64,000 nucleotides of DNA from assembly GCF_017562075.2 (NCBI RefSeq), contig NC_054085.1, forward strand, positions 11,006,259 through 11,070,258. Reading direction: 5' to 3'. The stretch is from Anopheles merus. Taxonomy: Eukaryota; Arthropoda; Insecta; Diptera; Culicidae. Shown here piece after piece: positions 11,398 to 23,665 of the stretch. The notes under the pieces were generated by a model, which saw only the letters and a program-made list of their open reading frames with translations, was not told where the DNA came from and did not search any database. Numbering within the stretch: the stretch's first letter is position 1; every line of letters begins with the position of its first letter. The position numbers and the translations under genes are program-made.

Positions 11398-14270
11398 TAT
11401 ACCTCGCTCGGTTTATACAATAATTGTGGTGATTGTTTGATTATTTTGTTTTTAAACATACTACATGAATTAAAATAAATTGATTTTTAATTAAATTCAT
11501 TTGAAAGTGATCTTATTAAAAAAATAAAGATGAGATTATTTGCTTAGGCGATACGATTTGAAGGGAAGAATACGATTTTGTTGGCAGCATTTTGCGAAAT
11601 TATTCACTATCAATTTAGAAGCACGCCATAGTGTTTCCAAGAACTACTGTAACACGCACCTAAGTGACTTTGTGAGGCTTACACTACAGACGTATTGCCG
11701 TCAGCGCAGTACCAGAAGTAAACCAAGTAATTGATAAGATCGCCAAGCAATCACAGTTTTGTTCAAAATAGTTCATTTGCGATGGAAAAATGAAGATGAA
11801 AAGAGATGAAACATTTAGACAAAACAAACGTACGATACTGTACAAAAAAGTGTAACCAATTCGAAGCAAAAACCGAACAACAAATCAAACCAAAAAAACG
11901 TCAACAAAAACCATCACAAAAAATGTTTAGTTAAGCGAAAGAGACCACTGCAAATGGAACTGAAAGTTAAAAGATAGAAACATTCCAAAGATCTCAATTT
12001 CGAAATGGTCTATGGTTCAGGACCTCTGGATCACTGATGGGAAAAATAAAGATTTCGTCGGAATCGATTCCAACTAGCTTCGAAGTTTTCTGCAATCAAT
12101 TCCGGATAGTAGGTCCGGAATCAATTTTGGAATCGGCTTCCGAATCGGAATCGGTTCCAAAATCAAAATTAGCTTCGAAACGCAGTCGATTTCGGCATCT
12201 TCGTAAGAAAAGGCGTTTGAGTCCAATGATGCTAAGTATTGATAGCCGCAAAAAAAAAAACTTGTTAACGATCCATTCTCATGGAGATTCCCGGACTGAT
12301 TTCGCTTCTGAAACTTCTTACTTCACTTCAAGAACAAATTCTCATTCCAAAGCTAATTCGATTTCTGGAGTCAATCCTGATTCCGTTGCTGGAGCAAATT
12401 GCGATTTCCAGGTCGTTTCTGATTCTGGAGCCGATTCTGATTTCGGAGCCGGTTCTGATCCCGGAATGAATTCCGGAGCCGACTTTAAAATCGGTTCCGG
12501 AGTCGACTCCGAAATCGGCTCCGAAATCGGCTCCTAGATCGGCTCCGAAATCGGCTCTGAAGTCAACTCCGGAATCAGCTCCGGAATTGGCTCCGTAATC
12601 GTCTCCGAAATCGACTCTGGAATCGAATCCGGAATCGACTCTGGAATCGGCTTCTGAATCGACTTCTGAATCGACTCCAGAATCGGCTCCTGAATTGTTA
12701 CTGAACATGGAATCGGTATCGGGAAGGTTTTCTACTACTCAGGATTTTTTGGTTTGGAATTGTGATTTCAATAAAAAAAACATCATAGGAATTTGTGAAT
12801 GAATTCATAGCGTCTTTCGTTGATCTGAGCAACTTTCAATATGATGTCTATGTAGATTGGTATGTTTCGGTTTGTAGACAACGTTTGTAATGTATAGCAA
12901 ATTTTGCATATATTCTACTCTTTTGGAGGATGGTAATGATCAATACTTTTTGTAATTAATAATCAGCATCAGGCATGTATCATCTACATTTAAATCATTG
13001 GGAATTGTATACCGTTTAAGTGTTGAATTGAAAGATGTGTCGATCAATGGCTAACATTATTACTTCAATCGGAACCCCCTGTAAGATCACATTCTCTTTA
13101 CGTTCTTTAGATGATATAAAATAGCGTTTCTTAGCGTTACCTTGGAGATGAAAGAGTATATAACCTTGCGGTATTGTTTTACTTGTCTGACTCTATAACC
13201 AACTTTACTTTACGATCTTGATATGATGCAGAAGTGTCTAACCAGAAACACATTAGTACGATGAAAATATCTCTGTAATGCTTTAAATTCCCAAGTCCTT
13301 AAACATGTGACTTAAGTTATGGAAAAATGCAACTAAGCTACTACGATCGTGGTCACTTCGTTCGTATGTTAACCCTTCTTTTAGATCGATCATATGGACA
13401 GAGGATCGGCATGGTAGGTTCAAGATGGGATGGCATCGTGGCAAGGCCGTGCTAGTCATTATGAGAGAGCGAGAGATTAAATGCATTATCAGAGGACTGC
13501 TAAAGACTATAAGCAGCTCCCGACACTGCTACAGTAGACCAAGATCACCATTCGCTCGTGGTATCTCCCAAGGTCTGCAACAAGACAATGATCTTGCCCA
13601 TCAGCTGGTGACTGTCAAAGTCAAATAAATCGAAACAAGGGATTACCAGCATTAACTATTTCCCAATTAGACGACATCCTAGTCACTTGCTGTGAATGAA
13701 CCAGATGTATGCTTAGTTCCAAATGTGTTAAAATAATCCCGATTAACTCGACCCGAAAATTGTTATGTCAAGGACGTCTTAATTTAATATCAACTCGAAC
13801 GTATTTAACCCCCAGCTCAAATGAAACCTTCACCCAGCCCAAGAAAGGGTTTGCAAAGCCAGCGATTGATGAAGTGCTGGCAAACATTTACAACTCTTAA
13901 TCGCAAAATTTGTCTATCAGTTAAAGCGTACAAACGCGTGCTGTCCGCTTTTTGCTACCCAAAACAGTAACTCTTCTTCTTTGACGATGTTTCCACCAGG
14001 GTACAGGGTTTCTTATCTGCCTGGTTAAAGGAAAGAAAGCGCGCCATGTACAGCAACAAGACAAAAAACTGTCCCAACACTGTCGCAAGATTATCAATGC
14101 AACGATAATTGTAAAGCGCCCGTCGTTTCCGCATTGAGTGTGCGAGATTACGATTATGCTCGTACAGACGCCACAGCGTTCACAGCGACACATGCCAGAG
14201 CATCCCGATTTCGATCGGAGCATCAGCCCAGTGCCGTTTCGGAAGCTGACGGTGACTAACGGTGTGTAAG
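11398..14270. other. Intergenic, second to third SLC45-like gene
   Basis: This stretch holds the minisatellite-filled hAT-like element at 12032-12737. The stretch 13340-13900 has short open frames on both strands with no recognisable product. The part just before 14271 should contain the leader of the third SLC45-like gene, but I see no clear TATA box or initiator. Confidence 0.6.
12032..12737. mobile_element. hAT-like element filled with GAATCGG/TCCGGA minisatellite
   Basis: The ends are CACTGATGGGAAAA at 12032 and, on the minus strand from 12737, TAGTAGAAAACC. The flanks are CTCTGGAT (12024-12031) and CTCAGGAT (12738-12745), an 8-bp duplication with one mismatch, as expected for hAT insertion. 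The interior from about 12110 to 12715 is a degenerate array of 6- and 12-base units (GGCTCCGAAATC and relatives). Frames open on both strands here only because the unit length is a multiple of three and the unit lacks stops. Confidence 0.5.
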
Positions 14271-17200
14271 ATGTACGGGACGTACCAGCAGCAGGAACGC
14301 CTCACCGAGGATGATATACTCCAGGGAATGCTCGAAAGTCGGCAGCGCTTTGCCAAGCTCGACAACTCCCGGGGCTATCAACACTCTTTTAGGTGAGTTA
14401 GGGAGCTGTTGGGGTGCCTTGAGATTCACTTCAAACTTCAAAATGCTTTACTTGCAGAAAAAAGTCCAAATGGGAACTGGTGCGACTGTCCCTGCTCATC
14501 GTCGGCATCGAGTGTACGTACGCAACGGAGACGGCACTGGTAGCCCCGATCCTGCTTGGCATCGGCCTACCGCACACGGTCATGACCATGATCTGGGCGA
14601 CGCCCTCTCTCGCCGGACTGCTCTTTGCGCCCGTGATCGCTTCTGTCAGCGATCGACTCCGTTCGCGCTGGGGCCGTCGACGTCCGGTGCTGCTTGCTCT
14701 GGGCTGTACCATTCTTACCGGCATGCTCGTACTACCGAACGGGCCGGCCATCGGTGAGCTGGTGGGGCTGACGAGCGTCGGCTGGGTGGCCACAATCACA
14801 ACCGTCGGTCTGATAATGTCTGACTTTTCGGCCGAAACGAGCAACGGACTGTGCCGGACGTACGCGATGGAGGTGTGCACTATTCGGGATCAGGCCCGTG
14901 TCCTCAGCATCATGGTGCTGACGGGTGGAATCGGTGCGACCATGGGTGCACTGTTTGGGGCGATCAACTGGAACCGGCTCGGCATTGGACGTTTGTTGGG
15001 TGGGAATGGACCGTCCGTGTTTGCGGCGAACTGGATTGTGCTGTTTGTGGGGCTGTTGGTGACGTTGACAAGCTTTTCGGAGATCCCACTGCCGGTGCAG
15101 GAGTCGGAACCGATGCTGAGGCCGGTGACGCAAAAGATGCTGCTGGACGAGGTGAAGCGTGCGCAGGGAGAGGGTCGTGTGCAGGATGAGAAGGAAGAGG
15201 TGCAGGAAGTGGTTGGGTTTAGGCAGTTTGTGCATAATGTGCTGCATATGCCACGATCGATGAAGGTGTTGTGTTTGACGCAGCTGCTGAGCCACATGAG
15301 CTACCTGACGTACTGTTTGTACTATACCGATTTTGTTGGCGCTACGGTCTACGAAGGAGATGTGCGGGTGAGTAGATGAAGTGAGTGACGAAATGCTTTA
15401 GTTGTGTGAAAATATGTAGAATATCAACATTAAATACGAACAACAAACGCTAGAAGTTTCAGTGCATGTGAATTGAAAAATATCGAAGAAAGGGGTGCAA
15501 AGGTTGCTGAACGATTGTAGCAAAGATAGTAAAATGTGTTTCATAAGCTCAATATTAAGTGAAGTGCTATTTAAATTAGTGATGTCCTGGAGCGCACGCA
15601 CGACCCTGATCCGACCCTGACTGTTGTTAGTACAATACCGACTCCAGCAAAATGGGAGCCACTAGTTCTACCCGGAGTTGGAATAATCGGGAATCATATT
15701 CGGCTGGGTCGGAGTCGTTCAAAGTCATCCGGAACAGTCCGGAGTCCTCCGGAGTGGTCCAGAGTCGGAGTCGACCAGTATCCGAGTCGGTCAGAGCCAG
15801 TGTTGCGAACGATGATAATTTTAGACATAAAATGTTACTGTTTTAAGCATCGTATAATGCTATAATTGCATCGCTTTTGATTTTTCCGTACTTTAAATGA
15901 ACTAGATCTCCATCAAAATGGGTCCTTTTGCGTGTTTTCGTGTGGATTTCTATACTTCTGTAAGTGGACACCAATTTTCTGGTTGACTGAGTGAAAGTAT
16001 CATGTGGTCCAATAGTTAAATATCTGCAAATGCACAATTAGTCAGTTCTGGTGTCATATGAAAAATGGCAAATTACATCCAATATACTTTTTTACAATCA
16101 TTTTATTGCAAAAGCGCTGACCGTTCTTACACAAATGATTGTCGCTCTTGGAAAGTCGTGTAACCGTAAGCCGCTCACTGCGAAGGTCATAAAAAATTAA
16201 TAACACAGACCAACTGGTACCTTCCGGAGCAATATGCTTGTGATCAGGCATTCCATTTAGTAGTGTTTTTTTGTCTTTTGATTTGCCCATGCACCTTGTG
16301 TTCAGCCGATTGTTTCGAAGGCAAACTCCGGACGACTCCGACTCTGGCCGATTCCAGACTACTCCGGACGAATCCGACTCCACACGATTTCGGATGACTC
16401 CTGATGACTAGAAATGACTCCGAAAGACTTCGGATGACTAGGAACGACTTCGGATTATTCTGGGCGGACAATTCTAACTGCCAGATTCGGTTGAAAAATT
16501 ATCGGAATCGGATCGAAGTCGAATCCAGATTCTTAACAGGTTTATCCGTCACTAATTTAAACGTGAAACCTGTATAAAATAAACTCCTATAGGAGAGTAA
16601 AATCGATAAAATAACAGATGAACAGGGCGTTGAACGAGTAGTTGTGTTACAGCGATCTGAATTTGTAGTTCAAGCAACTAATTACAGATCATTTTATCAT
16701 TATTATTGTTCAACTGTGTATTGCGAAATTGAAATTAGTATTGTATTTCACGAATCTTTTGAATCATTCATATAAATCTTCAGCGATGAAAGATTCGGAT
16801 GTCCGTTCGAATCTCTAAAGATTTGTTACTATTTTAAGTCTCGCAAATCGCTAAAGATCCATGCATCTCTAAAGTATCAGGAATCTCTTAAAATTTAAAT
16901 AGATCTTGAATGATGTATGAATATATTGTCTCTCATGAATATCTTTTTGTCAACATCTAAAGATTTATTAATCTCGAGAAAAAATTATCTTTAGATATTC
17001 ATGAATATCTAAAACGCTAACATAGCCTAAATACTTTAAGTCTAGGTTCTCCATAACTACTACCGTAGCGATTGCGGAACGTGAATCTTTGACAATGACA
17101 AAGCTTTTTTCGGACACACTTTCCCGGGTATCGTCAAGCATGGTGTAACCGTCATAGGATTGCTTAACGACAAATAGCAACAATCCCTTACAGTTTTCAG

Positions 17201-18522
17201 TGATTTGCAAACCTTTCAAACTAAAGATTGGTTCAAAATGCGTTTGGAATTATGTATAGTAAAAGGCAAAAAAGTGAACATCTTTAGAATGATATTCATA
17301 CATCTCTAGAGATTCATCAATATTCAGGGTTTTATAGCTGAATGAATGAATTAACCTTTTAAGAGATTCATAAATCTTTTAAAATTCATTCAAGAATCAT
17401 TAAGATTCATAAATCTGAATCTGATTTATCCCTTGTTCTAATCTTTGTTTATGATGTTAAGCTTGCTAGAGCCTTAAATTTACGAAATTTCGTTAATATT
17501 TGGTTGTTTTTAATTTATGTTCATGTATCCGTCAAAAATTGATAAAACATGGCTTATCAACTATTCAAAGATAGATCAACTAACGTTTTAATTTGGCGGT
17601 AGTTTACTAACTTTACTAAACTAACGGTAGTTTACCTTCAAAGTTCAAAGGCTGCAGAGAACAAGACTTACAAGAGCAACATAGTAACTCATACAGGATT
17701 TTTTTTTCGCTAACTCAAAACTAGCAGTAACCTTTCACGACACTTCCACAACATCAAAAATCAAAAAGTGTTATACTAAAAACCCTTTTTTTTCCTTCCT
17801 TCCTACCATCCTGCAGGCCCTAAAAGGATCGGCGGCAGCCGAACGGTACGACGACGGGGTTCGGTTCGCCTGCCTCGGTATGGCCCTCTGCTCCACCACC
17901 TCCTCCATCTACTCCGTGTTCATCGAGGGCCTGATCGTTCGGTTCGGGGCCCGGCCTGTTTACGTGGGCGGACTGCTGGCGCACTGCTGCGGCATGCTGG
18001 CGATGGGACTGATGCCCCACAAGCTGGTCGTGTTTGGGTGCTGCGCCCTCACGGGGGTTATGTACGCCACCATCTATTCCATCCCGTTCCTGCTGATTTC
18101 GCACTATCACTCAAAGAATTGTGTAAGTAAAGGTGCATGAAACACAGCGAACGACTCCGTTGTTCGATTGAGTTTTAAATCCCTTTTTTACTTCGACCCA
18201 GTTTACGGAAGTTGACGGCCAGTACGTGGAAAGCATCGAGCCACGAGGGTTCGGTGTGGACGTTTCTATGATGAGCAGTATGTTATGTTTGGCACAGGTA
18301 CATTATGTTTGTTTGTTTTTTTGTGTGTGTGCGTAAAATCTGATTTTAAAAACATCTTTTTATGCTTCATTTCCCAATAACCAACAACAGTTGATTGTAT
18401 CGCTAGCGATCGGTGCCGTGATTGATGCGGTCGGTTCCACCATCATCATTACGTTCATCTCGTCCGCCTTCATGCTGTGCGCCGCCGGTTCCGCCATGGC
18501 AATACTTTACATGGGACTGTAG
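14271..18522 (+). CDS. SLC45-like MFS sugar/H+ symporter, complete (521 aa)
   Basis: Five coding exons: 14271-14392, 14458-15367, 17817-18122, 18202-18297 and 18391-18522 (stop TAG). The frame is continuous through all GT-AG junctions. A 40-residue soluble N-terminus ends HSFRKKSKWELVRLS, nearly the same exon border as in the gene before (SHLFRKKSRLELIRLS). WGRRRP is at residues 112-117. CLYYTDFVGATVYEGD and DGVRFACLGMAL follow, and the protein ends YMGL. It is shorter than its neighbour because the loop after helix 4 lacks about 13 residues and the central cytoplasmic loop is shorter. Two introns present in the neighbour (at 9830 and 10569) are absent, while a 2.4-kb intron at 15368 is specific to this copy and is full of mobile elements. 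The expected function is proton-coupled sugar transport at a membrane, inferred from the family. Confidence 0.92.
15577..16554. mobile_element. hAT-like element with TCCGGA-rich arms
   Basis: The ends are TAGTGATG at 15577 and, on the minus strand from 16554, TAGTGACG. The flanks are ATTTAAAT (15569-15576) and ATTTAAAC (16555-16562), an 8-bp target duplication with one mismatch. Both inner arms (about 15650-15790 and 16315-16510) are degenerate GGAGTC/TCCGGA arrays in opposite orientation, so the whole unit can fold back. There is no transposase frame, so it is non-autonomous. Confidence 0.6.
16740..17450. repeat. AT-rich palindromic AAAGATTCATGAATCTTT-type repeat field
   Basis: Many copies of TCTAAAGATT, ATTCATGAATATC and AGATTCATAAATCT occur in both orientations in two blocks (16740-17010 and 17275-17450). 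They flank a 260-base core without them. The same words recur in an intron at 48650-48720. Confidence 0.5.
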
Positions 18523-18805
18523 ATTGTAAAGAGGGGATTCTGGGAAACGTAAATTAAACGTAGTTTTATTACTTTAATGTAAATACACGTGTCTCGCTGC
18601 GGCCGAAACGCATTTTCGCCGAAATGAATTATGATTCGAGAGCGAGCGAGGCGTATGAAGCTTTCGCGGAAAGCAAAACGCCTGTGCGTATGCAATCACA
18701 ATGCAAGGCAAGTTTTCGGGTTTGAAAGCGCATGGAGTAAGCGGATCGTTATTTTTAAATGGATGTTTTCACTGGGTTTAATTTAAGTATGAGTGAGCTT
18801 TAGCA

Positions 18806-18811
18806 AATAAA
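18806..18811 (+). terminator. poly(A) signal of the third SLC45-like gene
   Basis: AATAAA at 18806-18811, 284 bases after the stop codon. Confidence 0.45.
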
Positions 18812-21800
18812 ATAATGAATTGAAAATAAAGAAAAATACATTGGTGAATTTGATTTCAGTTTACAGTACAAACACATTTTCCTTGACTTTCAGACTTTCG
18901 GCACAAAGTTTGAAACTTTCTGTAACATTCACAATAGGTAGTAGTAAGCCTCAAGTAAGTTGTACATACAAGAAATTCCCATCATAAAGCTGTTTGTTAT
19001 CTATTCACTTCAAAAGCCCCCAGAAAATGACCAGGAAAATCAAACAGCAATCGTCTTCTTTCCGCTACAGAAAAGCAGCGTGTCATCGTGTCCCGAAACC
19101 TGGTGGCAATAATAATACCCTAACTCTTTCGCGTATGTAACACACACACACACATACACATAAACACTCACGCACAAGTGATTGGCCCCACTAAAAGCGT
19201 TTGATTGCTCTCGCCGGCGCGTTTATCGACGGGTTGGCTGTGACGTACCATTTGTACCGCCGCCCGTGTGCCACATGATGCGCGCGTGCCCATGGGTATG
19301 GTCAGTGATGACAAAATCATCTACAGGCCCAATTTGCCTTCGCCTCGATGCGTTGTTGTTGGTTGCCTGACCTACCGTACCGCCGCGTATGCTGCCTACG
19401 CCGGATACAATCTAATCGCGCCCTCTGTCACTTGATGTTGGTGGATGTCGACTTGCGTGCGTACGCTTTTATGTATGCTGTTAGTGTGCGCGCCAGTACA
19501 GCGCAAGCCAGGAGAGGAGTAATCATGCTTACCTTCAAGCTAATGCGGATTACACCAACACACACGGTGCCCGATGCACTGCCGCTGGATTGGAGTGGAT
19601 TTATGCTACGACGACGCCAGTGCATTGTGCAGCCGAGGGTGACTGAACACGGAGCCAGCGCGACAAGCAACGGGAAGGTACGTGAGGTAGAGCGCACACG
19701 GCACAGTCACAGCAGCCGCCACAGTATGTAGTGGAGTGGGTGCCGGTGCCTAGACCACTGACAGCGACCCAACAGTACGGCGATGTCCGCCTTAGTAGCA
19801 GGACGCACAGCACATGTGAGAGGTGAATAGTGTGCCCAGCTGTTAGTGAACCCATTGGTGAGCTCGTTGCGCCCTGGGAAGAAAGCGGAAAGCGACACTC
19901 AAAATTCAAAGCTCTCCCAAAACTACCCCTAAAAAGTGAAAGTTTTGCCCGCGTCCCGCAGCGCAGTGACACATTACATAAAGGCGTGACACCCCATAGC
20001 ACACCTACGGCGGCACGTTTAGTGTTTGCAGTAAAGCCAGTTAGAACTTGCGGCAACACGCTGTCTATTTGTGCAGCGAAAGGGATTTAGAACGCTTGGC
20101 GCAATCTAGTTTAGCCTGACCGCCCGTACACGTGGTCGTAGTTCGTGCTTTACTACACAAATATTAACTATCCGGTCTGCCATAAAGCGTTTGATTGTTT
20201 GCCGCCACCCGGAACACCACAGAGGGGACGCTTTAAATGGTTACATTTCGCTTTACTGGAACCGACACACGGGGGAGGTGGTTGCAAAGATCATCGAACC
20301 GGTTTAGTGGGTTGCAACAGGTGTAATAAAGATGGAGACGTGGAAGACAACAAACTGTTTGCTCGTGTCTTCGGGTGCTTCTAGGGCTACGGTACGGAAG
20401 ATTGTAGTTTCGTGCAGACTTTGTGATGGGATTACTGGGAATCGAGCAGAAGTCGCATTTGCGTTTAATGCTTGGCGAAAAAAGGCTTAGTGGTAGTGAT
20501 TTTGATGTGTTTGGTGCATGGTGTGTTTGATTTTTTTTTTCCTTTTGAAGTTCCTTTGCACCACACAAAGTAATGCAACCGTCGATTAGTAAATTCTTTG
20601 AAGAAATTGTTTGGTCCTTCGAACAGGATTTCAAGCTTCGCTTGCAATGTACGCAGCGTAGTAAAGCCACAAAATCAATTCACTCAAGCTCCACAACATC
20701 TTTACTACGTTGCCGGCAACAATTCAATCAAACTTGCTCGAATAAAGTGAAGATTACATAGTACAGCATAGTGGATCGAGCGAGCTCATCCCTAGACAAC
20801 CTTGAAAGGAATTTCAATCATCCAGCCTCACACCGGGCGAGCAAACTATGGCCGGCACGTAATTGAAGGCACGTGATGAACGAACAGGGGCTGAATTTAA
20901 TTTGCATTTGTTTGTAAAACTTTTCCGTCTAGCCGATCAAAACCATTCAAAAGCGTACCGTTGCGTTGCTTGAGGAAGATTTTCGTGGAAGCCTTTTGTG
21001 GTGGAAAACGTTCATCGGTCGAGAGCGATCGGGAGTGCTATCGTCGAAATTTGTTTAATTCAGTTGGCGCAAACTTGTTCCTTTTCTCGCATCGATTAAT
21101 TTGAAGAATTGCCACGTGCATCTTTTTGGGATAGTTTATTTCATTTTGTTAGTGTTTTGAGTATGTGTGTGTGTGTGTATTTTTTAAAAAATAAAATGAA
21201 CAGCATGGATCGCCTTTTAACAGCGAGAGGATGTTCCTTCTCTTCAACAACGTGTACAGTATTTTGTACTTCAAATTGGAAAGTTCTTCATTTTAACAAA
21301 AACCGGTTTCAAACCTGACAGACCCCATCATCTTAAACGCCACCCCACGTCAACATGGATTAAAAGTGAGCCTAAGAATGTCGAATCTCATTAAAAAATT
21401 GATCATTCTAAATCACCCACCGCAAACGTTCGGCTAAACGTCACTCATTTGGGCGGTTAAAAAGCGAAACCAATGACGCTGCGGTTACAGTGAGGGGCAA
21501 AAAAAGGTTTTCTTAAAATGAGTAATAAAACGGGTAGCGAGTAAATTCACATTTTTTATAAGTTTTAAATTTTTTTTCGAGATGTCATAGATGCTGCATT
21601 TATTAGACATTACAGAATCTCAGCAAATAGGCAGATTTGCCGTACAACTTGCGTACGATACATATGAGCCTAGAACAAACTCAACAATGTATGACGCTGA
21701 AGGATACTTTGATTTTCAAAAAAGTCTTTTTTTAATAATAAAACTCGCAGTACTTTGTGAGTCTAAAAGACTTTTCAAAAAATAATATTTTCCACATTTA

Positions 21801-23056
21801 ATACCTTCCATGACGTCATAGGTAATTCTCCATACAACATGATTTCGTAAAATAATACAATAAGTTGAATGAAGTTCTGTTGTCACAAAAAAACAACAAA
21901 ATAGAAAACAAAAACTCAATCAGCATTAAACGAACTATCATTTCTAGAATATATAGGAATGTTGACACATTTATAAACAGACAAAGTTGATATCGTAGAA
22001 TATCCCTCCCTCTTTAAAGGGAAATGTTGCTTTGGGAATCCCAAATCGACATATTTTGCTAACATTTAGAGCCCTTTTAATGTCCGTCTATAGTACAAAT
22101 TTACATTCAGAAGCGCCACAGCTCCATCACGCACTGTACGTGCGTAGGTTTGGCAAAATTCTCCGAATTTCAACACTGCACACCCGTCATACGATAGGCT
22201 CCCTGGGGGCTGGAGGGCTCTCATCAGAGCCAATGCAGTTCACACCTCCCCTTCGCGTCCCGTATATCCCTGCCCGATGCGGTGTATCAAATTACCACCC
22301 GAAAAAAAAAACAACCCAGTAGAAAGACGCATGCAGCGTTGCCAGCGTCTTAAACTTTCCCGCTAGTGCACTGTACCGTGGAGCTAGTGCCCAATTTTCG
22401 GGGGTGTTAGTTTCGTGGATCCTCGTCTAGCCCATCCTGGACGGTTTACGGGCGTCAGACCTTCAGTCTACTCCCGGTGCGGACCTTTGCGCTACTTTCG
22501 CCTCAACGCCGGGGCGTGTGTAGCAGCGGAACATCGCTGAAGGAATGCTACCAACGGCACTTGCAAGGTTTCGCATCGTCTTTTGCCGGTGCCGGTGCAT
22601 GTTTCGGTTACCTTTTTGTTCTTGCCTTTTCTCCTTCGCTTCGTCCCTTTTGCTCAGTGCTGAGCCGAATGCTTGTTTGCCAAAGGTATTATAATTGTCA
22701 GCGAGTCATTTACACTAAATAGTGTGGCCCGCCCGCGGCCGTTTGGGTGCTTAAGTTTCGGTCTCTCCCTGGTCTCTCGATTAGGCCCTCATCGGAGGAA
22801 ACACACGCCCAGTCCCGGCCCAACGTCGCAAGGTTTTTGGTCAGTTTGCTGCCAGCCGTTGAGCCGCACGGTATGGTGTGTGAGTGAAGTGAACCGACCT
22901 AGCAGGACCGAAGGAATCGAAATCATCACCCGGCGGGACACAATTGCACCTCAAAGCGCATAACGTCGCATACCACATCAAAAGGGAAAGCGTCGGCGTA
23001 CCGTCGGCATAACCACACTTAAGTGGACATAATTGGTTTTAATATACTGTACTGGT
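18812..23056. other. Intergenic between the SLC45-like and NAT clusters
   Basis: 4.2 kb without a gene I can support. GC-richer patches at 19180-20130 and 22330-22960 resemble promoter or untranslated-leader sequence and may hold non-coding first exons of the NAT gene at 23666. Several open frames occur there on both strands (for example minus 19601-20059) but have no family signal. Confidence 0.5.
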
Positions 23057-23062
23057 TCAGTT
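23057..23062 (+). promoter_or_regulatory. Candidate initiator of the NAT gene at 23666
   Basis: TCAGTT (A at 23059) matches the arthropod initiator. An AT-rich TTTTAATATACT lies only about 20 bases upstream. It would give a leader of about 600 bases, including a short CA microsatellite near 23099-23116. Confidence 0.3.
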
Positions 23063-23665
23063 GGGCGCAAAAGGATTGCGGCGAGCCCACAGCACACGCA
23101 CACACACACACACACAGAGTGAGTTCCGACTGTTTGATCTTGACTTGCGAATTTATTGTGACACACATATTGCGGCCGAGACCGGCGGCGCCAACACTAA
23201 TCCAGTTAGTAGCACGTGCCGCGATGATCGGTCGACCCGCGCCATTCTTTGGTTCGGCCCGCGGACTTAGTAGCGCTTTGGCACCTCGCTTTGCTGTGCA
23301 GCTTAAAGACCGCGGCGTCACCACCCGGTGGACAGAGTTGCCCTGTTGAGCAATCGGGTTCTCACGGTAGTATTAGTAGGTTCGCTTGCTTAAACCTTAA
23401 CCAGTCGTGTCGTAGTTGTACCCGTAGATGGATATTCCCCGTAGGATGTTACCTCGCTCCAACAAACCCTTCCTATTGCTGCTTCTGTAAGGTAGACACA
23501 GTCTTCCCTATCCCTGCGTTGTGTATTTAGTGCTTGTGTATGTGAGAGTGTGTGTTTAGCTTCAACAAGCTACAGCCCTGCAGTGCCAAAGCCATCCCCT
23601 GAAGAAGCTCCCAAAAGCAAACAGTTCACTTCATAAAAAAACACATAATACTTCCCCCCAACACG

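Larger units (their letters stand above)
15368..17816 (+). other. Repeat-laden intron of the third SLC45-like gene
   Basis: This 2.4-kb intron is absent at the same protein position in the neighbouring paralog. It contains the hAT-like element at 15577-16554 and an AT-rich palindromic repeat field at 16740-17450. It ends with a normal polypyrimidine tract and CTGCAG acceptor at 17811-17816. Confidence 0.8.

Noticed and set aside
12037..12708. Long open frames on both strands (166 and 126 codons) rich in Gly/Ser/Asp
   Set aside because: They arise from a 6/12-base minisatellite that is open in several frames; composition is dictated by the repeat and there is no splice or family signal.
19601..20059. 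152-codon minus-strand frame in the gap between the clusters
   Set aside because: Cys/Val-rich translation typical of the antisense of GC-rich leader sequence; no family signal.
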